64,000 nucleotides of DNA, taken from contig JAJDDQ010000004.1 of assembly GCA_029260215.1 (NCBI GenBank), forward strand, positions 1 to 64,000. The letters run 5' to 3'. Below, one piece after another: positions 56,125 to 64,000 of this stretch (position 1 is the first letter of the stretch; each line of letters begins with the position of its first letter). This DNA is from Phycisphaerae bacterium (GTDB taxonomy: Bacteria; Planctomycetota; Phycisphaerae; UBA1845). The notes beneath the pieces were generated by a model. That model had not been told where the DNA came from and did no database searches. It saw only the letters and a list, made by a program, of their open reading frames with translations. A program made the translations under genes and the position numbers.

Positions 56125-57384
56125 TTATTGAGACGGCGTGACAAGGGTTTGAAACGCCGCAAAGTCGCGGAAATCGATGTCGCCGTCGTCATCGAGGTCG
56201 AAAACATCAAGGCAAACCGGCGGTGTCTGCGTTCCGCACGCCTCGTTGCTCAGACAATTCAGCATGGATTCAAAGTCGAATCGATCGATACGGCCATCCC
56301 CTGTGAAGTCTCCGGGGGTCCGAGTTCGCCACATCAACCAAATGTCAAGTTCGGGGAAGTCGCCCATTTCGAGCACAACCTCGCCGATATCATTGATATT
56401 CCCGCCACCCATATTTTGTTCTTCGGAATTTGTCAGTTGATGCGTCGTCTCTCCGCGGACGACGAATGGCGACCAAAACACTCCATTCCATGATGCGTAG
56501 AGTATCTCAGCGACATTGCTCAACGCCGGTCCGCTCGCATCTTCAGTAGTGTTCGGAATCCAGGCGGTTATTCCATCTTGCCAAAGTTTGATCCCACCTT
56601 CGTCATGCCAGCCGACCAAGCCGTCGTTGGTGATTGCGCAACCCTGCGGTTGATTCGTGCCGTCGGTAATTTCATGTGTCACGCTACCGATCGAGCACAT
56701 AATCGTCGAACGCCACGACGGTTCGGCCTTGAAATCGTAGGCGATCCAGGCAAAATCCTCGTTCGCATTCATCCGTACGCAGGTGTTCGTAACACCGTTG
56801 TTCGTGATCTGCGTAACCACTCCATCGCGATATTGAACGAGTTGGGCGGTCTCACCATCGGGCCTGCGCGACCACATGATGACCTCGCTGTTGGTGATGT
56901 CGGCCCTGAAATCCTGGTCGTCGTTGTCGGTAAGCTGTTCGATCACGCCATCGCGATAACGAAATATCTCCGAGTCGTCACCATTGAAAGCGGGCAGCCT
57001 GTGCCAAACAATCGTCCCGTTATCGTTTATCCTGCCCCCTTGGTCCTGAAAATTGTCGAACGTAAGTCGTCGCAGTTTGCCGTTGTCGTAGAGGAAGATT
57101 TCTTCACGTGCGCTGTCCGGCATTCGCTTGGAAAACACGATCTGGCCAACATTGTTCATGGCTACGTGTTCGTCGAGTTCGGGGTCGTCGGTGATCTTCA
57201 CAAGCTCCCACCCCGGCGGGGGGCCTTGGATAATCGCACGCCCCGGCCCTTCGGCGCGCAGCCCGGCAGACGACAAAATCGCGATTAAAGTGAGAATGCA
57301 CGCTTGTGCAGCGCGCAGCAAGCCGCCAAACAGCGGCTGAACGCGGACGAATCGACAACGCTCTAAATCATTGAAACCAGCCAT
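56125..57384 (-). CDS. Secreted propeller-like protein with dockerin-like tail
   Basis: The 419-residue product has an export segment (about residues 24-44: LRAAQACILTLIAILSSAGLR). Repeats of about 50 residues of the type EIFLYDNGKLRRLT.....GG.INDNGTIVWHR, EIFRYRDGVIEQLT and LVQYRDGVVTQIT follow, a TolB/WD-like propeller. The C-terminus carries the dockerin-like pair (FTGDGRIDRFDFESML and FDLDDDGDIDFRDFAAF). The start codon is 38 bases after an 11.6-copy 7-bp tandem repeat, so expression or reading of the 5' region may vary. Confidence 0.85.
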   Translation of the reverse strand: MAGFNDLERCRFVRVQPLFGGLLRAAQACILTLIAILSSAGLRAEGPGRAIIQGPPPGWELVKITDDPELDEHVAMNNVGQIVFSKRMPDSAREEIFLYDNGKLRRLTFDNFQDQGGRINDNGTIVWHRLPAFNGDDSEIFRYRDGVIEQLTDNDDQDFRADITNSEVIMWSRRPDGETAQLVQYRDGVVTQITNNGVTNTCVRMNANEDFAWIAYDFKAEPSWRSTIMCSIGSVTHEITDGTNQPQGCAITNDGLVGWHDEGGIKLWQDGITAWIPNTTEDASGPALSNVAEILYASWNGVFWSPFVVRGETTHQLTNSEEQNMGGGNINDIGEVVLEMGDFPELDIWLMWRTRTPGDFTGDGRIDRFDFESMLNCLSNEACGTQTPPVCLDVFDLDDDGDIDFRDFAAFQTLVTPSQ

Positions 57385-57421
57385 AATCCAACCCCCGTTC
57401 CCGCTCGGCGCTTGCCAAGCA

Positions 57422-57502
57422 TGCTGAATGCTGAATGCTGAATGCTGAATGCTGAATGCTGAATGCTGAATGCTGAATGCTGAATGCTGAATGCTGAATG
57501 CT
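57422..57502. repeat. 7-bp tandem repeat (TGCTGAA), 11.6 copies
   Basis: TGCTGAA is repeated 11 times without error from 57422 to 57498, then TGCT. It lies 38 bases upstream of the start of the secreted propeller gene on the minus strand, in its leader or promoter. The unit is not a multiple of three, so copy-number change by slippage would alter spacing and any upstream frame. Confidence 0.95.
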
Positions 57503-57650
57503 CCCGGCCCTACCGATGGTCAGTATAGCCCGACGGGGCAGTCGTGTCAATCGTTTTGTTCGCCGCGTTCGGCACAATCGCTCAATTGAGCAGAACGAAG
57601 GGGATAGCGTTCAGGCGTGGCGGGTTGCGTGCGTCCGAAAAGGCATTGAA

Positions 57651-58508
57651 TCATTCGTAATTCGGTGATTGGCCCCAGCGCAGTTTGGTGACCAGTCCGT
57701 GCCATTTCGGGTGAGACGGGTTTCTTACCAGTTCCAGTTTGGAATCCGACTGCTCGATCAATACGCGGTCGTCGGCCTTCAATGCTGCATTGATCTGGCC
57801 GTCGACGAGCAGTGTCGTGCCTTCATTGGCCTGCGAAATGCCGATCTCGATGCGGGCCATGTGCTCCACGACGAGGGGTCGGTGTGTCAGAGAGTGCGGC
57901 GACAACGGGGTCAGTGCGATGCCCATGACGGCTCCCTGCATGATCGGCCCGCCCGCAGCCAGGTTGTATGCGGTGGACCCCACCGGTGTGCAGACGATCA
58001 TTCCGTCGCCGGGCATTGTGGTCAGGTGGACATTGTTGATTTTGACTTCCAGTTCGATCATACGAAACGGGGCACCAGCCACCACCACGCAGTCATTGAC
58101 GGCTAAACTTTCGAAACGAACCGTCCCACTTCGCTCAATGCGACACTCCAGAATCATTCGCTCACTGATGAGGTCGCCATTGGCGATGATATCGTCGAAG
58201 TGTGCTTCCAGTTCTGCCACAGTGAATTCCGCCAGGAACCCGAGTTTTCCGAAATTGACGCCGATCAATGGCACCTGTGTATGGCCCAGCGAGCGGCAGA
58301 CAGCCAGGATGGTGCCGTCGCCGCCGAGCACAACGACAAAGTCAGCATTGTGGGTGAGTGCTTCCGAGGCATCGTGACCCAGCCCCTGGCCTACGAGTGT
58401 GCAACGCGCAGCAACGAACTCGCAGACATGGTCGAGGGCGGCTTTGACGCCGGGCTTATCCGGGTTGCCCAGAACAAATACTCGTTTGTCTCCGGATTCG
58501 GAGGCCAT
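57651..58508 (-). CDS. nadK: NAD kinase
   Basis: A 285-residue protein with the NAD kinase signatures: FVVVLGGDGTILAVCR (GGDG, ATP/NAD binding), LIGVNFGKLGFLAEF and VCTPVGSTAYNLAAGGPIM, plus LTPLSPHSLTHRPLVV in the C-domain. It phosphorylates NAD+ to NADP+ in the cytosol. It lies 11 bases after the dxs stop, the third gene of a polyprenyl synthase - dxs - nadK group; NADPH is needed in the isoprenoid pathway, which fits. Confidence 0.96.
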   Translation of the reverse strand: MASESGDKRVFVLGNPDKPGVKAALDHVCEFVAARCTLVGQGLGHDASEALTHNADFVVVLGGDGTILAVCRSLGHTQVPLIGVNFGKLGFLAEFTVAELEAHFDDIIANGDLISERMILECRIERSGTVRFESLAVNDCVVVAGAPFRMIELEVKINNVHLTTMPGDGMIVCTPVGSTAYNLAAGGPIMQGAVMGIALTPLSPHSLTHRPLVVEHMARIEIGISQANEGTTLLVDGQINAALKADDRVLIEQSDSKLELVRNPSHPKWHGLVTKLRWGQSPNYE

Positions 58509-58519
58509 TTATTCGCCTG

Positions 58520-60466
58520 TCAGGTCGAAAGAGCACGGTTTGTGTCGAACGCCGGAGTCCTTGTCGAGGCTGCGTGCTTGCCCGAGGCAATGTCGTCGCC
58601 GTGGACCAGTTTGTGAACGGCGGCTGCGATGCCGGCAGCGTCGATACCGATCTCAGCCAACTGCCCGTTGCGGGAGCCGTGGGCGATGAATCGATCGTCG
58701 GGCAGCCCGAGGCGTGCGAATCGTTGAACGGGCAACCCCATTTCCGTTGCGGTCTCCAGAACGGCAGACCCGAACCCGCCGGAGACGGAGTGATCCTCGA
58801 CGGTGATGACGGGGCGGCCTCCACGGAAGGCTTCGCGCACCATGTCGCGGTCGATCGGCTTGGCGAAGCGGGCATTGACGACGCCGACGCTCAGTCGATC
58901 AATCGCCAGTATTTCAGACGCCTGTGTCGCGGTCAGAGCGCACACACCGTAGGCGAGAATGGTAGCGTCCTCGCCCGAGCGCAGTCGCCTGGATACGCCG
59001 AGTTCAAAAGGATCGCAATCGGGTGTCGGTTCGGGCACGGTGTCGCGCGGGTAACGAATCGCACAGGCCGACAGAAGCTTCAAGCCAAATCGTATCGATT
59101 CGACCAGTTCGGGTTCGTCCATCGGTGCCATCAACACCATGTTGGGCATCCCGCGAAGGTAGGCGATATCGAGGAAGCCGTGGTGGACAGCCCCGTCGCC
59201 TCCGACCACGCCCGCTCGGTCGATGCAGAACATGACGGGGTGCCCCTGAAGCGAGACTTCCTGAAAAACCTGATCCATCGCACGTTGCAGGAATGTGGAG
59301 TAGATCGCACAGACGGGCCTCGCGCCGCACTTGGCCATCCCGGCTGCGATGTCCACCGTGCAGCTTTCCGCGATGCCGATGTCGCGACATCGATCGGGAA
59401 ATCGCTCCGCAAACTTGTCCAGACCCGTGCCGTCGGGCATGCCGGCTGTCATGGCGTAGACGGTTTCGTTCGTTTCGGCTTCGTCGATGAGCGCGTCGAC
59501 GAACGCGCGCGTCCAGCTTTTGCCGGACCCGGACTGAAGCGTGACTTTGCCATCTTGAACCACGAACGGCTTGGTGGCGTGAAACCGCTCAGGCTCCTTG
59601 AGTGCCCAGGCAGCCCCTTTGCCCTTTTCCGTGTGGACGTGCAGAACAACTGGGCGTTGCACATCCTTGAGCGCGTTCAGTGTGTCGACGAGATGCGGGA
59701 TGTCGTGACCGTCGATAGGCCCGACGTAGAGCAATCCCATCTGCTCGAAAATCTGGTGCGGGCTGACGGTGGCTTTGATGCCCTCTTTGAGATGGTCGAG
59801 CGTATCGAACAGGGCACTCCCGACGAGTGGCAACTTGGGGATGACGGTTTTGGCGCGTTGCTTGATTTCGTCGTAGATCGGGCTGGCGCGAAACTTGGCC
59901 AACTGCTCCGCCACGCCGCCTTGACTGATGCCGATGCCCCAGCGATTGTCGTTGAGAATGATGAGTAGCTGGCGCTTGAGCGTGCCGGCTTGGTTGAGTC
60001 CCTCGAATGCCACGCCGTTTACAATGCTCGCGTCGCCGACGACAGCCACCACGCGCGAATCGCGTTTCATCATTTCGTCGCCTCGGGCCATGCCGATGGC
60101 GGTCGCGATTGCGGTTCCGGCGTGCCCGACGTTGAACAGGTCGTACTCGCTCTCGTCGATCGAGGGGAACCCGCTCAGCCCGCCGGCTTGGCGGATGGTG
60201 TCCATGCGTGCGTTTCGCCCGGTGAGTATTTTGTGCGGGTAGCACTGGTGGCCGACGTCCCATAACAGGCGGTCGGTGAGGAAGTCGAAGCAATAATGCA
60301 GGCCGACGGTGAGGTCCGCCACGCCGAGATTGCTCGCAAAGTGTCCGCCCTTGCGCCCGACGACATCGATGATTCGGTCGCGAATCTCCTGCGCGACGTC
60401 GGGCAATTGGCCGACGCTCAAGGCTTTAAGGTCTTTGGGCGAGTTTATTTTGTTGAGCAACCCCAT
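58520..60466 (-). CDS. dxs: 1-deoxy-D-xylulose-5-phosphate synthase
   Basis: At 648 residues this is normal length. The N-terminal domain contains GGHFASNLGVADLTVGLHY and LLWDVGHQCYPHKILTGR. The Mg/thiamine-pyrophosphate motif reads VGDASIVNGVAFEGLNQ, where the usual GDG is GDA. The catalytic Glu is in GIAESCTVDIAAGMA, and DRAGVVGGDGAVHHG follows. DXS condenses pyruvate with glyceraldehyde 3-phosphate, the first step of the MEP isoprenoid route. It is the second gene in the group with the polyprenyl synthase, from which it is separated by a 205-base gap carrying a composite repeat. Confidence 0.96.
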   Translation of the reverse strand: MGLLNKINSPKDLKALSVGQLPDVAQEIRDRIIDVVGRKGGHFASNLGVADLTVGLHYCFDFLTDRLLWDVGHQCYPHKILTGRNARMDTIRQAGGLSGFPSIDESEYDLFNVGHAGTAIATAIGMARGDEMMKRDSRVVAVVGDASIVNGVAFEGLNQAGTLKRQLLIILNDNRWGIGISQGGVAEQLAKFRASPIYDEIKQRAKTVIPKLPLVGSALFDTLDHLKEGIKATVSPHQIFEQMGLLYVGPIDGHDIPHLVDTLNALKDVQRPVVLHVHTEKGKGAAWALKEPERFHATKPFVVQDGKVTLQSGSGKSWTRAFVDALIDEAETNETVYAMTAGMPDGTGLDKFAERFPDRCRDIGIAESCTVDIAAGMAKCGARPVCAIYSTFLQRAMDQVFQEVSLQGHPVMFCIDRAGVVGGDGAVHHGFLDIAYLRGMPNMVLMAPMDEPELVESIRFGLKLLSACAIRYPRDTVPEPTPDCDPFELGVSRRLRSGEDATILAYGVCALTATQASEILAIDRLSVGVVNARFAKPIDRDMVREAFRGGRPVITVEDHSVSGGFGSAVLETATEMGLPVQRFARLGLPDDRFIAHGSRNGQLAEIGIDAAGIAAAVHKLVHGDDIASGKHAASTRTPAFDTNRALST

Positions 60467-60543
60467 CCGAAATCGACTCCAGTCGTCGCAGTTCGCGACG
60501 ATTCTTGATGGCCTACATTTTTAGTGCATCGCCAAGCTTGAAA

Positions 60544-60647
60544 CGATGGATGGGTGGCCCACCTCTTCAGAGGTGGGGGAGTCGAATAGCCCCTCGGATT
60601 CGACTCCCCCACGGCTAAAGCCGTGGGGCACCCAACCCATCCATTGA
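60544..60647. repeat. Composite palindromic repeat, copy B
   Basis: Reads GGATGGGTGGCCCACC..., with hairpins on CCACCTCTTCAGAGGTGG and CCCCACGGCTAAAGCCGTGG, a spacer whose own arms GAGTCGAAT/ATTCGACTC pair, and GGCACCCAACCCATCC at the right. In reverse complement it aligns over the full length with copy A. It sits between the polyprenyl synthase stop and the dxs start in the same transcription direction. Confidence 0.88.
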
Positions 60648-60671
60648 TCCGCGACCTCACATGCCACGAGC

Positions 60672-61568
60672 CTAATGTTGACGCTCCAGCACAAACACCG
60701 CAAGGGTACGCAAATCATCCGCTTCCGAGCCGAAATTGCCCAGAGCGGTGATTGCGTCGTCCGCGTAAGCCCGTGCCAGGCTGCGACTTTTGTCGAGTCC
60801 AACGGCTGACGGCAGCGTCTGCTTGCCTGCGGCCGCGTCTTTGCCGACTTTTTTGCCCATTCGTTCGACCGTCGCGGTTACGTCCAGTATATCGTCGACC
60901 GCCTGGAAACTTCGCCCCAAATTCCGGCCAAAGCTGCCCAAGGATTCAAGCTGAGACTGATCGCAGTCCGCCGCCAGCCCTCCGAGAAGACAGGCTGTCT
61001 CGATCAAAACAGCGGTTTTTCGGAGGTGGATCGCGTCGGTCAGTTCCCGCGAAGGCGGCCGACCGACGGAAGTGATATCGAGCACCTGCCCCCCTATCAT
61101 GCCGGCCCACCCCGTGCCGCGTGCCAGTTGAATGACCCCCTCCACCGTGCGTTGCTCGGTCTTGGCAGCCAGCTCGAACGCGAGCGACAACAGCGCGTCA
61201 CCAGCCAGGATGGCCATCGCCTCGCCGAATTGCTTGTGTGCGGTCGGGCGACCTCGACGCAGGTCGTCGTCGTCCATCGCGGGCAGATCGTCATGCACGA
61301 GTGAGAAGGTATGCACACACTCGATGGCCGCTGCGGCTGGAAAGGCGTGCTCGGCGTCGCCTCCGCAAATTTCACAACAACGCGTAACGAGGAAAGGCCT
61401 GATTCGCTTCCCGCCTCCGAGCGCGGCGTAACGCATGGCTTCGATCAGCTCTGCCGGCGCGTCGGGTTGATCGTCGAACACCCCGGCGAAACGCTCATCG
61501 AATTCGCAGGACCAATCGGCGAGATGTTGCTCGAATAGGGTGATATTCAAAGTTTGGGCGCGTTCCAT
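60672..61568 (-). CDS. ispA: Short/medium-chain polyprenyl diphosphate synthase
   Basis: A 298-residue all-helical prenyl transferase. The first Asp-rich motif is DDLPAMDDDDLRRGRPT and the second is FQAVDDILDVTAT. The residues before the first motif (CVHTFSLVHDDLP) and GGKRIRPFLV identify it as farnesyl/geranylgeranyl diphosphate synthase type. It elongates DMAPP with IPP in the cytosol. It is the first gene of the isoprenoid group; product length is inferred, not shown. Confidence 0.93.
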   Translation of the reverse strand: MERAQTLNITLFEQHLADWSCEFDERFAGVFDDQPDAPAELIEAMRYAALGGGKRIRPFLVTRCCEICGGDAEHAFPAAAAIECVHTFSLVHDDLPAMDDDDLRRGRPTAHKQFGEAMAILAGDALLSLAFELAAKTEQRTVEGVIQLARGTGWAGMIGGQVLDITSVGRPPSRELTDAIHLRKTAVLIETACLLGGLAADCDQSQLESLGSFGRNLGRSFQAVDDILDVTATVERMGKKVGKDAAAGKQTLPSAVGLDKSRSLARAYADDAITALGNFGSEADDLRTLAVFVLERQH

Positions 61569-61803
61569 GTGGGACGTCGCGGAAGGCTAACCGTTCATTT
61601 CACAGGCTGCAACCATAGCTGCGCAAGTTCACGGGCTGCGGGTACATCCCAAAACGGGTGGCCATTCGCAGTGCAGGGTCACGGTCTAACGGTGCAGTCG
61701 GTAGGCCGTAGGCGTTGCGGAATGCCTCGGCCTGACCGCGCCAAACCATGCCACCCGAAATGGGATGCGCCCATCGGAAGACCGGAAACGCCTTCGCGCG
61801 TCT

Positions 61804-63759
<1,956 letters not shown>

Positions 63760-63934
63760 GGTCTGCCTCCTTCGTACGGGTCAATTCGTGTGCCAGCCCA
63801 AGTGTAGCAAGAACGCCAAACCCATCAAGACGGCGACAGGGATGCACGGGTTCAGCGTGAACCGGACCATCCACCCATTGAAACGAGCGTAACTCTTCCG
63901 CCAAGTGCAATGTGAAGCCATGATCTGCCCCATA

Positions 63935-63968
63935 TTGCAAATAGGAAACAATGTTTTCCTATTTGCAA
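63935..63968. repeat. 34-bp near-perfect palindrome near the right edge
   Basis: TTGCAAATAGGAAA (63935-63948) and TTTCCTATTTGCAA (63955-63968) form a 14-bp perfect stem with a six-base loop. It lies about 175 bases upstream of acsA; no T-run of terminator type follows on either strand. It could be an operator for acsA or for a gene outside the window. Confidence 0.7.
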
Positions 63969-64000
63969 GGGGGAAAAAGACTGTTCCTTGTCGCAATGAA

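Noticed and set aside
57422-57502. CRISPR array
   Set aside because: The 7-bp units are contiguous and carry no spacers; it is a simple tandem repeat.
63781-63996. Small membrane protein on the minus strand upstream of acsA
   Set aside because: The last 29 residues (MVRFTLNPCIPVAVLMGLAF and following) look like a membrane helix, but there is no ribosome site and the rest of the frame runs through the palindrome.

Overview
The window looks like a chromosome segment of a GC-rich planctomycete, most likely of the Phycisphaerae side of the phylum. The evidence is: secreted proteins ending in paired Asp-rich, dockerin-like EF-hand segments; C-terminal sorting tails of the SEWG and PAPAA types; membrane proteins opening with a CPxCGYDLRG zinc ribbon; a giant RHS/YD-repeat protein; and dispersed GGGTGCCCCAC-type palindromic repeats. 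No contig-level taxonomy could be checked.

Region by region. (1) 1-9685, minus strand: one uninterrupted reading frame of at least 3228 codons that runs off the left edge. It has two beta-helix modules followed by an RHS core. (2) 9.8-16.1 kb: an accessory island with a truncated copy of the RHS leader region, an IS66 transposase remnant, a four-gene overlapping operon of unknown function, a PIN-domain toxin whose antitoxin gene is cut off at an IS256-family element, and that element, whose transposase carries a one-base frameshift. (3) 16.1-20.2 kb: secreted proteins (a beta-propeller with a SEWG tail, a Notum/pectinacetylesterase-like hydrolase with dockerin-like tail, a small dockerin-like protein), one tRNA-Ser(GGA) and a short conserved protein. 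(4) 20.6-32.5 kb: dnaK, an ACT-domain protein, a PQQ-type propeller, a PEP-CTERM-type protein, a UbiA-like phosphoribosyltransferase next to galE and a GT4 glycosyltransferase, feoAB with a recognisable promoter and Fur-like palindrome, and an HU-family protein. (5) 32.6-49.4 kb: a lipoprotein, leucyl aminopeptidase, a zinc-ribbon membrane protein, a PilZ protein, an SDR enzyme, a NifU-domain protein, a large TPR/DUF3857/transglutaminase protein, an LpxL-like acyltransferase, cyclophilin, IF-1, an NhaC-type antiporter and an MFS transporter. (6) 49.5-53.2 kb: a 2-oxo acid dehydrogenase operon E1alpha-E1beta-E2. (7) 53.7-57.4 kb: two large dockerin-like secreted proteins, one with an 11.6-copy 7-bp tandem repeat just upstream. 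(8) 57.6-63.8 kb: isoprenoid genes (polyprenyl synthase, dxs) with nadK, then acetyl-CoA synthetase.

Functionally the right half is housekeeping metabolism: acetyl-CoA from pyruvate and acetate, isoprenoid precursors, NADP, iron uptake, chaperone and translation factors. The left 20 kb is surface and mobile DNA. The most unusual signals are the overlapping unknown operon beside the orphan toxin, the RHS giant with its truncated paralogue, the dispersed composite palindromes, the 7-bp repeat upstream of a secreted gene, and the feoAB operator. All calls come from reading the sequence; no database search was run.
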